In this document: positions 53,788 through 64,000 of the stretch, piece by piece
How positions within the stretch are numbered: the first letter of the stretch is position 1
How the letters are laid out: every line of letters begins with the position of its first letter
DNA from: Sciurus carolinensis
Taxonomy: Eukaryota > Chordata > Mammalia > Rodentia > Sciuridae
Assembly: GCF_902686445.1 (NCBI RefSeq)
Contig: NC_062224.1
Coordinates: 22,547,123 to 22,611,122, forward strand
Reading direction: 5' to 3'
Length of the DNA stretch: 64,000 nt
Notes under the pieces: model-generated
Databases searched by the model: none
What the model was told of the DNA's origin: nothing
What the model saw: only the letters and a program-made list of their open reading frames with translations
Made by a program: the position numbers and the translations under genes

Positions 53788-55857
53788 AATCCACCCTTGT
53801 CAGTCTAGGGTGACAGCCCCTGAGGGCTACAAAGCCCTTCTGAGGTTGGTGATCACCTCTGGTGAACTCAGTGGACCTCCGAGGGTGACTTTCCCCAGCT
53901 CTATCAAGAAAATAAGTCAGAGTTCTGCCAGCTGTTTACACCATGAAAAGTCACATCGGCTACCAAATTGGCAACAAATAGTGCAATGGTGGCCCAGGGG
54001 ATGTAGGGTGGAGATGGAGGAAGTGAAGAAAGGATATGGCAGAGGGTCAGGGAGATGCAGAAGAGTCACCTTACTGGAGGCAGGGGTCATGAAGTAGGTA
54101 GGAGGAGGTGAACCTGCCAGCTGGAGGCAGAGAGGGTGGGGTCACAAGCCACATACCGGAATTGGTGAACTCATGGCAGGTCAGATAGCAGCTGAGGCCA
54201 CTCAGGGCTTTTAAATGCCCCCAGGACAGTTACAATGAATAGGGGACTGTGCCTGGGAAAGTCAAAGAGGCAAGACATTGTTCCTTTCCATGAAGGACCT
54301 CACAGTTGAACTGAGAAGGAGGTCACACATTTTCAGACTTAAACAATGTTGGAGAATGTACACAATGCCAAAGGAATGGGACAAACTATAAAAAGATGTC
54401 CAGGGGAGGAAGCACCCCCGAAATCCATTCTGCAGGATTGGGTGGAGGAGGTTCCCATGAAGGTTCTGAGAAAAGGGAGCCTGAAAGCATAAGAGAGTTG
54501 GAGCTCGGTCCTTCAGGCAGGGAGGAGACCAGACATGCCCAAGGAGTGTTTGGAGTGAACTAGGTTAACAAGAGTGGTAGAGAAGAAAAATGGAGAGATG
54601 CGTCCAAGGTTCCCAAGGCCATCTCTAGGATCAGGGATGTGTTAGAAGGACTCACAAGACTCGGCAAATGGTCAGTCACAGCTGTGATTCCTTGGCACAA
54701 AAGGATACAGAACAAAGTCATCATGGGGAGATGTCTGAAGGAAGGCCCACAGGAGCTTCCAGGAGTCCTCCTGGGAGTTAGCAGGATGCGCTCAACTCCT
54801 CCACCTCCAAATTATGACAACCAGATAAAATGTCGCTTAGCAGTGCCCGAGTCCCATTAGACACTTGTACCTGGGGTTTTATTGAGGGCTTGTCACATAG
54901 GAGCCCTCTCCCTAGCAGTATGGAAATTCCAGACTTCAGGAAGGAAAGCAGATGTCCCCAGAAAATACCGTTTGCACAAACACTTTAAGTGCATTGAGCA
55001 ACTCCTCCGTTAGGGAATGGTAGGGATGTATTTTAAATCCAACTTTCCTGATGCAAGCCAAGGGCCAACCTCTCAAGCTGGCCTCTCTAGGAAAGCAATC
55101 ACAGACCCACTGGGTCAAACCTTTTCTACACAAGGAGTTAGTAGGGGGCTGTCCTGGGAGGACTTTAGACACCTACTCAAGGGGACTGGGCTTCATTCCT
55201 GTAAGAGATGAAAGACTATATATATTCCAGAAGAACACATGGAAAGAAGGACAGATCCATCCAGAAGTGATGTGCAGGATGCTGAAGTAAGGCTTACTGG
55301 AGGAACGATTCCAGAGAGATAAGTAATCTGAGTAGTCCACGTGGAGTAGTGGTTCATGTTTAGCAGGTTCCAGAAAAAAGAGAGCCCAGAGAGATACTAC
55401 GATGATTAATAATTTTTTTTTCAAGTTTTCGTTTTTTGTATAGTCTGTCTCTTTCAATCTTTTTTATTCTGGATAACTTCGCTGCCTGTCACATTTTAGG
55501 CTTTCCTCAAACATCTGGTGGTTCTTGGCAGTCGTCTCATATTTAAAAGGTGTGGTACACGCTCTGTGCTGGAGATGAGGAGAGCCACCTGGGAGTGTCC
55601 CTGAGCATTGACTTGCTGGGTCATTTCACTGGAAAACCTGCTGCGTGGGTATTTGGGGTCTTTTCAGTTTGCCTGCGTGGTGGCAGTCTGGCTGCCAAAA
55701 TTCTCAGAGCCCAGCAGGGAACAGGAGAACTGGAGATTTCAACATCCATGGTAGAGACTTTCGCCTTCTGTTTACGGGTGCAGCCCTGGACAATGTCTGG
55801 AGTCCCCTTGTCCAGACACCCTCTTTTTTAACCCTCACTAAAAAACAAATATCTAAT
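53788..55857. other. unassigned interval, small DNA-transposon-like patch at 54790-54850
   Basis: 'aactcctccacctccaaattatgacaacc' and 'ataaaatgtcgcttagcagtgcc' recall a hAT-Charlie MITE end, too short to name. Frames of 60-106 codons (for example 53777-54097) lack motifs. No other repeat assigned. Confidence 0.35.
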
Positions 55858-55858
55858 T

Positions 55859-56069
55859 TCTTTTTGTTTTGGTACTAGGGATTGAACCCAGGAGTGCTTA
55901 ACCACTGAGCCATATCCCCAGTGCTATTTTGTATTTTATTTAGAGACAGGGTCTCACTGAGTTGCTTAGGGCCTTGCTAAATTGCTGAGACTGGCTTTGA
56001 ACTTGCAATCCTCCTGCCGCAGCCTCCCGAGCCATTGGGATTGCAGGCATGCACCACTGTGCCCAGCTA
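55859..56069 (-). mobile_element. B1-dID SINE
   Basis: Antisense full dimer: ggtactagggattgaacccag, linker (tattttgtattttatttag), 'acagggtctcactgagttgc', 'aatcctcctgccgcagcctcc', 'gattgcaggcatgcacc'. A 144-codon minus frame (55966-56400) starts outside and runs into the SINE; it is not a gene. Confidence 0.94.
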
Positions 56070-56854
56070 AGTCTTTAGTTTCTAACAAAGTATGAAGTTC
56101 CAATGTCCCATGCATATGGACCAGAGGAGGGAACCTGAGGTCTAACTGCTTCTGAGATGAACTTTCCAGATTGTTCCCTTCAACCTTCCCACTCACACTT
56201 CCAGAGGCACCTCTTTTGGCAATTCCTGGGCTTTGGGAAAGCTTGGCAGTGCACATATTTTCACTTCCTGGGCTTTCCTCACGCCCGGTTTGGGACTTGA
56301 CCTCCTTGTGTCTGTGGAGTTGATCACCACCCAGCCGCTGCTTCCTGGCTTCCAGTCTCTGATTGCTATTGACTCCTCCCGGCGCCCTTAGGCCTGGCAC
56401 GTCTGCATCTTTTGCAAACCCTCCACCATTGCTTGAGTTGGAGATTGTGATGTAGTCGACATAACTGAACTGTTTACATTGTCAGTTTTGCAAGAGGCCT
56501 TGACTCTCTGAGACCTATAGGAAAATAAATAAAGAAATAACCACTGAGAAATTCCCTGGAGAGGCCATGACTGTGAGCTGAAAGAACAATGACATCTAAT
56601 GTCTAATTTCAAATGCTTCTGTGTTTCTGCTGATCCAGAGGTCTCCTCTTTCCCCCTAAAGGGTCAGCAAGATTCCAGTGAGGGGGGACCACAGCTCATG
56701 GTCACTTTACATGGAAGGAGATGAGATCCACTCTTTGTTTAGGGAGAAGCTCTGTGGAGGATGGACTTCAGCCACAGGCATATGGACAAAGGACAGTTGA
56801 ATAAAGTCTCCCCGCCCCCCGCATGCATTCTGAGAATGCAACTAATTAACTAGT
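56070..56854. other. unassigned sequence
   Basis: No repeat or supported coding sequence. Confidence 0.35.
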
Positions 56855-56940
56855 TTACTTATTTCGCAGTGCTGGGAATTGAACCCAGGGCCTTGCCAAT
56901 GCTAGGCAAGCACTCTGCCACCAGGCTGTGGCCCCAGCCC
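56855..56940 (-). mobile_element. ID SINE without a clear tail
   Basis: Antisense ID head (agtgctgggaattgaacccag, 'ccaatgctaggcaagcac', 'ctgtggccccagccc'). The anticodon-arm region is tRNA-Ala-like (ctagcatt on the sense strand). The A tail is replaced by ta-rich sequence. Confidence 0.85.
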
Positions 56941-57198
56941 TACTGAGAACTTTTAAAAAAATCATAGTAAAATCCTGGGATGGATAATTAAGCTACTTTA
57001 TTTGGATATAAAAGGAAAGGCAGAGCCAGAAGTCTAAAAGGTATTTGAACACCTGCCCTATTAACAAAACAACATTAGGAGAAAATTTAGAAAAAGAACA
57101 AATTCATTCATCATTCCCCTCCCCAATGTAATCATTGGTCTTCCTTTGTTTTTTGCTTGGTTTTTCCTTTCATTCTTTGACTACTGAAACAGCAAGCT
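56941..57198. other. unassigned sequence
   Basis: AT-rich, nothing recognised. Confidence 0.35.
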
Positions 57199-57431
57199 GT
57201 TTTTTTTTTTTTTTTTAATTGTTTGTTTGTTTGTTTTGAAACAGGGATTGAACTCAGGGGCGCTTAACTACTGAACCATATCCCCAGCCCTTTTTTGTAT
57301 TTCATTTACAGACAGGGTCTCACTGAGTTGTTTAGGGCCTCACTAATTTGCTGAGGTTGGCTTTGAACTTGTGATCTTCCTGCCTCAGCCTCCTCAGCCG
57401 CTGGGATTACAGGCACGTATCACTGCCCGAC
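57199..57431 (-). mobile_element. B1-dID SINE
   Basis: Antisense dimer with T tail and (tttg)n, ID half (agggattgaactcaggggc...'gaaccatatccccagccc'), linker (tttgtatttcatttac) and B1 half ('gacagggtctcactgag', 'tcctcagccgctgggattac'). Confidence 0.94.
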
Positions 57432-58587
57432 AACAACAGACATTTTTGCATGGTTTTATCCACAGGGGGCAAATCATTTTGGGTTTTGCTTTTATGAGGT
57501 CGTCCAAAGTTTTAGGTTATTATTCATATTAGCCACCATACTCTTTTTATAAGGTCAAGAAATTGAGTCATAGAACTTGCCGATTGTGGCCCTCATAACA
57601 AACTCAAGGCTACTGGTCCTTTTTCAGAAAGGCAAGTTCTTGGAGTAGAATGTTCAGAGGTTTCACTTCATTGCCTCAAATAATCCGGCAATTGGGTCTC
57701 ACGGTTACATGAGTACATTTCAGAGATGGGAGTGGGGGCGAGTCGTAGGGGCAGTTGAGGCCAAGGGAGGGAGCAAGTGTCACCAGCTGTGACCTTGGAC
57801 ACATTTGTCTCATAGCTTATTAACTCAAGTAAGCAGTCTGAGAAGATACTAAAAACCAAACAAAAATTATGAACTATATCCAGCTTTGGAGTCTGAAGAA
57901 TTATTAAAAGGGATTAAAATGTAGTGGTGAACGAGATAATGTTGACGCCAAAAATAGGGAGGGGTACAATTAGAATTCATTAAAGTTCAACAGGAAACTC
58001 TAGTCTAGGCTTGTTCCCAGCCGGAGGGACTTGGCCAATGAATTATTCAAGGAGAAACGAGCTGAATGAGGGAATCCTCTGTTGACTTGGCAGCAATTCA
58101 GTACTTCAAACTTTCTCCCCAGGTAAGAGTATAATAAAAAGTAACAGAAGCGTGTTCCTTTGTTCCTTGAGTGCTCATGTGGCACAATCCAGCGTGGTGT
58201 CAATTCTCCTAGTGTGTTTTAAACAGTCATTTAGGAGAAAGAACACTGGAAATATAATCATCCATTTGCAATTTAATAATAAACCTGGTCAAGAATAGTT
58301 GAGGAATCCATGTAAATTCCTCTTTCTACTATTTTAAGCAAAAATGTTAAAGCATGTTCATGAAACAGTTTGGAGTACGCTTTTGGGGCCACATGCAATG
58401 CTGGTTTCATGCACACAAAGAAGAGTTAAGGCCTTTCCTCAAGATGATCATAATCTAGTGTTGTGTTTATCCACTGCAGTGTTTTCCTATGATTTTAAAA
58501 AGAAATTCTCAGCATGAATGAAGCAGGAGGAGAACTTCTGTTTCTTGCCTATTTTCCCACTTGCCTGTAGCAAAGTCCATTTTTAGA
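57432..58587. other. unassigned sequence
   Basis: About 1.15 kb without recognisable repeats or exons. Two minus frames (57668-57859, 58000-58203) are unsupported. Confidence 0.35.
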
Positions 58588-58990
58588 TGTTATGGTTTGG
58601 ATGCGAGTTGTCCCCCAGAAGCCCACATATGAGATAACGCAAGAAGGTTCAGAGGAGAAAAGATTGGGTTGTGAGTGTCTTAACCCAAGATTAATCAGTG
58701 GATTAATCCCGATGGGATTAATTGAAGTGGTGGGGTGTGGCTGGTGGGTATATATTTGTATCTGGCAAGTGGAGTCTCTCTCTGCTTCCTGATCATCATG
58801 GTAGCTGCTTCCCTCTCCTATTTTCTTCCCCTATGATGTTCAGCCTCACCTGGAGCCCTGAGGAATGGAACAGGCTGTCTATGAATTGAGACCTCTGAAA
58901 CTGTAAACCCTCAAATAAACTTTTTCTCCTCCACAGGTGTTGTGGTCGGGTCTTTGAGTCACAGAAGCAAAAATGCTAACTAAACCATCA
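58588..58990 (+). mobile_element. MaLR-type LTR, sense copy
   Basis: Starts tgttatggtttggatgcgag, has 'gagataacgcaagaaggttc', 'ccaagattaatcagtggatt', a TATA-like ggtatatatttgtatctgg (about 58747) and the polyA signal in caaataaactttttctcc (about 58911). It lacks the 'ggaggtgggcactgggggcgtgg' block present at about 5490 in the sister copy, so it carries a roughly 30-bp internal deletion relative to it. Confidence 0.8.
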
Positions 58991-60069
58991 GCACAAGTTA
59001 GATCTGCACACACATAACCCAGAGTGACACAACCTGGCCTGCGGCACAGTTCCCACCAACACAACACTTCCCTGGCCTTCGTTCCTGTGGTGTGACCCCC
59101 TCTTCCCTACCACCTGCCAGGCCCTATCCAGACCTTGCTGGGGCTCCATATCAGCTTTTCCATGAAGTATTCTTTGGCTATTTTCCTTGCAGAGATCTCC
59201 TCTTTCCCTTCTTAAGATGTAATTTTCACAGTTCTTGCATCATTTGGAGTTTTCACAATACACATCAGCACTTCCTCTTAGAAGAACCTATGCCACTGAA
59301 AAACGTATTAGCTTATCTTCTCAATTAATTAGTTTTAAAGCAGCCACCAGGGTTTTTTTGCCTGGTTCTCTAGTGCCAGCTACTGAGGCACATGTCTTTT
59401 TGGGAAGAGCTTGTTGAAAGAACTTACTCAGCATTACTCATTCATTTGATAAATATTTATTGAACACCTACTGTATGGAAAGCAATGAGCAGAGTCCTGG
59501 AAGGATAAGGATGAGTAAAGCATCTGCAGACTCTAGACTATACATCAAAATCTGTTCTGCTAAGGAAGCTTCTCTTATTTCTTGTGGTTTCCCAGAAAAT
59601 TCACCTTATTTCATTGCACAGCTCAGGTTTCTTTGGATAGAGGTTGCATCTCCTGGAGAAGTTTGATGAAGATGAGCTATTTCCACACAATCTTGATCTC
59701 AGGTTAAAATGAAAGCAAGTTGCAAACATTTTTTTTTAATTAATTAGCAAGCAGAACCTGTTCCAAGAATCTATGAAATCTCATCTTTCTGTCCTCCACC
59801 ATCTGACATGAAGGGTTCATTTGAAACAGATGTGATAACATTCCAGAAGCAAGACCCTCAGCTCTCTCGTAGGTGTCAGACAATTAGAAACCAAAGGCTC
59901 ATCAGAGGACTGTTGGGGGAACGAAACTCCAAGTCCCCTCCCTCAGGGTTAAAGTTGCAGGCCTCATTAGATTATTACATCCTGTTCTTGCCAGAGCTGA
60001 CTGATCTCTGAACCAGTTTAGCTAATCTGCACTTCTCAAGCATCTTTAAATTCACCAACTCAAGCTCCC
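58991..60069. other. unassigned sequence
   Basis: 'tcattcatttgataaatatttattgaacacctactgtatgg' (about 59440-59477) suggests an ancient LINE-derived fragment. No gene recognised. Confidence 0.35.
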
Positions 60070-60257
60070 TTTTTTTTTCTTTTTGGACTGGAGATTGAAT
60101 CCAGGGGCACTTTACCATGGAGCCACATCCTCAGCTCTTTTTATTTTTTTTATTTTGAGACAGTGTGTCACTAAGTCACTTAGGACCTTGCCTCAAATTT
60201 GCAATCCTCCTATTTCAGCTTCCCGAGTCACTGGGATTACAGGCCCCCACAACCCAC
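60070..60257 (-). mobile_element. B1-dID SINE
   Basis: Antisense dimer: 'gactggagattgaatccagg', 'ccatggagccacatcctcagc', linker (tattttttttattttgag), 'cagtgtgtcactaagtcac', 'cactgggattacaggcc'. The flanks caagctccct and caagctcacc are an imperfect target-site pair. Confidence 0.9.
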
Positions 60258-60328
60258 ACAAGCTCACCTCAAATATTCATTGTGATTGTCAATAGACCAC
60301 TACTTTCACCAACAGAAATCCATTTCTG

Positions 60329-60418
60329 TCTGGGGTGTAGCTCAGTAGTGCATTCGCCGAACATGCACAAGGCCCTGTGTTCAATCCCCAGCACTGCAAC
60401 AACAACAGCAACAACAAT
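60329..60418 (+). mobile_element. ID SINE with exact 13-bp target-site duplication and (CAA)n tail
   Basis: Head ctggggtgtagctcagtag (close to tRNA-Ala), B box gtgttcaatcccc and a tail of (caa)n. aaatccatttctg lies at 60316-60328 and 60419-60431. The tail composition differs from the poly-A of the other IDs. Confidence 0.94.
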
Positions 60419-60431
60419 AAATCCATTTCTG

Positions 60432-60974
60432 ATGGTATTTAACTACATTAATTAACGCAGTATATTAATTAGCAGTGTGGGTTGTTGATGAAGATAGAGT
60501 TAACAGCCAAGCTTGGAACAGTCTTTTCTATAGTGTGAGCTACTCAATTTGAGCAACAGCAACTGGTCCATCCCCAGATCGTGCATTCCTGATCAGCATT
60601 GGCTATCACGTCACTTATGTAATACCCACAGAATACCTTAGTGTAGACTGAAGGGCGTCCAGGTAAATAAACTGACATCATAACAATAACAAACCTGGGT
60701 TTCACACTACCGCATTCTCCTATGTGTAACATTCCCCTCCAGTCCTTAAAATCACATTCAAATTTTTGGCCCCATATTTCTGAAATAAGAGTTTATAGCT
60801 GAAGGATAATGAAGGGTGCCCATTACTGCAATTGCAGAAGTATTAATGAGGAAACTCTGTCTCCTGCCAGGTAAAGTCTAGGTAGTACTTTGTGGGCCCT
60901 CCTGGACTCTGTCTAATCCTCATGGTCTAAATGCTGTACTTTATCAGTACATTTAGATCAGGCTACTGGGGAAT
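60432..60974. other. unassigned sequence
   Basis: No recognised repeat or coding support. Confidence 0.35.
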
Positions 60975-61362
60975 ATAGTAGTCCTGCATTATCCATGGGG
61001 GATATGTTTCAATACCCCAAGAGGATGTCTGAAACCACAGATAGTACCAGAACCTATACTGTATATAGCATGTTTTTTTTTTCCTATACATACATAACTA
61101 CGATAATAATTCATAACATTGGGCATAGTAAGAGATCAATAACAATAACTGATAATAAAATAGGACAATTATAACAATATATTTTAACAACTTTATGTGA
61201 GTATGGTCTCTCTTGCTTTCAAAATACCTTTTGTACTATATGTGTGGGGTTTGCTACTATCCTACCATAGACCTCAGATACTGAGTCCGCAGATGCTGAA
61301 ACCGCAGATACTGAAACTGCAGAAAGTGAAACCAGGGGTGGGGGTACTGCTGTACTAGCAGT
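60975..61362. mobile_element. TcMar-Tigger-type MITE fossil (MER44-like)
   Basis: The left end agtagtcctgcattatcc and right end 'gtgggggtactgctgtact' are imperfect inverted repeats. Internal 'tgtctgaaaccacagatagtacc', 'cctatacatacataactacg' and 'acaataactgataataaaatagg' fit the family. It contains the 15-bp repeat array at 61275-61334. Confidence 0.75.
61275..61334. repeat. four-copy 15-bp tandem array
   Basis: Units cagatactgagtccg, cagatgctgaaaccg, cagatactgaaactg and cagaaagtgaaacca lie head to tail with no spacers. It lies inside the Tigger-type fossil near its right inverted repeat. Confidence 0.92.
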
Positions 61363-62699
61363 AGCCAAAATCATATGTTTGCTGTCAAGATTGAGACTTT
61401 CTTGGAATCTGAGAATGTGAGTTAGTTATTGGCAGGCTGCCTTGTGAAACCGGAAAAAGAACAAAGAGAATGAGATGAACCTATGGGGCCCTTTATCTTG
61501 AGAAGCTTGACTGTTTCTGCAGGGAGTAGCTCCCTCTGGGGTCTGATGAAAAGGAGCTCCCAAAAGGGGTCTCTGCCTGAAGAATTCCTAAACCTACTGT
61601 ATTCCACTGACCCTGTGTCCAAGTATAATCGTAGTTGACAGGGGTTTTTCTTTCTTGGTGTCACATAAAATAAAGACTCATCTTACAGAGGATGACCTTT
61701 CAGATGACATAATATGATACTCACTTTTGTATTCCTTTCCATTCAGATTTCAACTTTTCCCAAACCATCTTGTTCTTTTCTCAATGTAGGCACGTGACAG
61801 TTTCCTGAGGTTTTGGGCTGGAAAGGAGGCTCCACTCTAGGTGTTTGAATAAATCCAGGGATTTATTGAGTTTCCCTTACAACTCTCTACCATTTTCTTC
61901 ACATTTTTACCATTTCCCTTTTAAAGGGTAATCCATGATCTTTTAGCCAGGTGACACACAAATTAGGGAGAAGCCTGATGGCTGTTTATCTCTCTGGGAG
62001 CTCCTGTTAAAGGACTTTAACAGTGGATAAATTATCTCACTGCAAGAAAATTTAAGACCTTAAAATGATCTAGTCTAAGGATTTTTCCACAAAGGATTTA
62101 TTAGCATAATGTTGCTCTGGCTGAGGGCCTTGCTATTTCCTTTCCCAACCCTTTACTTAAGAATTTTGGTTATGGATGAAGCATGACATAAAACAAGTTT
62201 ACATAACAGAGCCCATACCACATAATCATACATTATAACTAGTGATAAAAGAAAAATAAGCACTCTACATATGATGACTCTCTAGAAAGAATTTAAATTA
62301 CAAACCTAAACTGAAACCTCTTGGCTTTTACTAGACTATAGAACTGATAATATCCAACTGGAATATATAAATTACTATGTTTAGAGTCAGCACTTGACTC
62401 TTAATCAAATCCTCATGCTACTTAATCTGAGATGTTATCACTTTTAATAATTGGGAGGTGATATTTTCAGATGAACACATTATATTTATACATGTGTGTG
62501 TTTCAGAGAAGCAGTTTAAATTTTTAAGTTGTGCCCTAAGTCGTATTAACTGACAAGATTAAAAATTGTCTTATCTTATGAAATGATCAAGTTTAAAAAA
62601 ATTGAAAGCTTTAAAAATAAAGTCATGTTCCTTGGTAGTTTAGGAAGAAAAAACACTCCTTTGAAAGTCTGACTGGTATTTGATCTATAATGTGCTGCA
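61363..62699. other. unassigned sequence
   Basis: About 1.3 kb, no repeat or gene recognised. An 80-codon minus frame (61422-61664) is unsupported. Confidence 0.35.
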
Positions 62700-62830
62700 T
62701 GAGTTGCAGGCTTTTCCCACTTTATACATTACTTCCAACCATCCTTTGAGGAAGGTCCATTACGTGTGAGAAAACAGAGGCTCTGAAATGTTAAGTAACT
62801 TGCCCAACATTTTAAAGTAAGTTTCATAAC
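62700..62830 (-). mobile_element. MIR SINE fossil
   Basis: Antisense MIR: actttatacattacttcc, 'atcctttgaggaaggtcc', 'gagaaaacagaggctctg', 'ttaagtaacttgcccaac'. Confidence 0.75.
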
Positions 62831-64000
62831 CCATATGTATTATTATTTTTTGTATGCCCCAGAGATTCCACTAAAAGCTGTCAATTAATTCAGCATGTGA
62901 TAAAGGAGGTCTGGATTTCATATGGCAAAAGTGTCCAGAGAGCCAACCCTAGTTAGCATAGTTGATAATATGATCTGAAATCAACAACTTCATAAGCCAG
63001 AGCACCTGAAAGATAACATACAGGTAACTGACAAGAGGAGAAGTGTTAGGCAGTTCATAGTTTCCCACACCATCATCATCATATAACTAGGTCTCCTAGA
63101 CACTGAAATCTGAAGCTCCTTGATGTGCTATAGTAAGGTTTCAAACAAAGACGTTTTTGTTCAGTACGTGTTTTTGTGGGATGGTGTAACTATGCAGTAG
63201 GTATTAGTCAACAAATGTTCTACAGACTGACAAATGACTCACCAACTCTATTGTGAGATCTTTTTCCTCAGTTTCAAAATATTCATTTATAATTGCATGA
63301 GCAAAATAGCCAATGGCTTATCACATTCTTTTTCACAATCTTGGCCCTGTTCTAAACAGATCAGGTTTTTAATTTTAACTTGGAATTTTAATCTTTATTT
63401 TTAAAAAAATTATATGCAATATGGCAAAAAAAGACAATTTTGATGTAGATATATACATTTCTTTCATAACTTTTTTGATTATGGAATAAAATTTTTCTAA
63501 ATAAAACTTGAAGTTAGATTTAGAAATGAGAAATCTCCATAGAGTAAAAGTAACCTTTCCCTCACCCCCTCTTTCTACATCTCCACCAAAGAAAATATAT
63601 GTTCACAGAAGATGATTTTGGCATTGGTTAAGGTTTAGTTGGCAAATCAACCAAATTTTTAAAAATCTTTGTCTTTAAAAAACGTAAGAGTAGTGATAAT
63701 GCTACAGTGATTTTTTTCATTTTTTTTTCTATGTTGAGCTTCTAATATCAAACTAACCCTTTCTTATGTAGTTATTATAAGGGAGAGAAGAGAAACTTGT
63801 ATTTTGCTGTCAACAATCTAGTGACATGAAGGTGTAGAATACTTAGTTCTAAAACCAGGGAATGACGTGTTGCTATTAGAATAGGTGTCCCCTGTCAGCT
63901 GTCAATATGTAAGAGAGTATTTAAAACAAAGAATGAGCAACAATTCACCATTAAAAATGAACTTCTCTTATTGGTAGAAACTTTAAAAAGTTGAATCCCA
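62831..64000. other. unassigned AT-rich sequence
   Basis: Repeat-poor end of the window. I see no exon, RNA gene or repeat boundary. Confidence 0.35.

Noticed and set aside
1..64000. CRISPR arrays, bacterial operons, riboswitches or phage genes
   Set aside because: The window is mammalian nuclear DNA; no regularly spaced repeats or dense gene packing are present.

Overview
The window looks like intergenic or intronic nuclear DNA from a squirrel-family rodent (Sciuridae; a marmot or ground squirrel would fit). The main evidence is the SINEs. There are many tRNA-Ala-like ID elements (A box like tagctcagttgg, B box like ggttcaatccc, then poly-A). There are also many B1-dID dimers, in which a 7SL-derived B1 monomer (cctgtaatcccagc...gaggctgaggcaggagg) is joined by an A-rich linker to an ID-like half (ggctggggatgtggctcagtgg). 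The species is inferred, not proven. Family names below come from recall of consensus sequences; no RepeatMasker, Dfam or BLAST search was possible.

I found no intact host protein-coding gene and no supportable exon, tRNA gene, rRNA gene or CRISPR array. Nearly every long reading frame lies in a transposon or is unsupported. The only recognisable coding sequence is LINE-1 ORF2: three C-terminal remnants at 17470-17871 (+), 27540-27746 (+) and 48361-49382 (-).

Layout. 0-10 kb: a MER21-like LTR split by an ID element, two MaLR-type LTRs in opposite orientations, an old LTR-like repeat, MIR and L2 fossils, several SINEs. 10-20 kb: old L1 fragments, a TA-rich tract, MIRs, a (TG)n tract, a young L1 end inside a B1-dID, a 7SL-derived monomer. 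20-31 kb: a MER21-like LTR, a 279-bp near-identical direct repeat around an MST-type LTR, a small retrocopy with an 18-bp target-site duplication, a CR1/L3 fossil, a three-layer nest (old L1, then B1-dID, then young L1), and a MER21-like LTR inside an MLT1-type LTR. 31-41 kb: a Tigger-type fossil, a repeat-poor block, SINEs. 41-45.4 kb: a cluster of different ERV-type LTRs inside and beside an old antisense L1. 47-50.3 kb: MIR, the best-preserved L1 3' end, a short dispersed duplication, and an MLT1 carrying several insertions. 50-64 kb: mostly unassigned sequence with scattered SINEs, a third MaLR-type LTR and a second Tigger-type fossil.

Nothing here works together as a gene system. The interest lies in the insertion history: exact target-site duplications, layered nesting, two L1 insertions into the same kind of SINE linker, and two short non-tandem duplications. 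I do not see a credible undescribed biological system.
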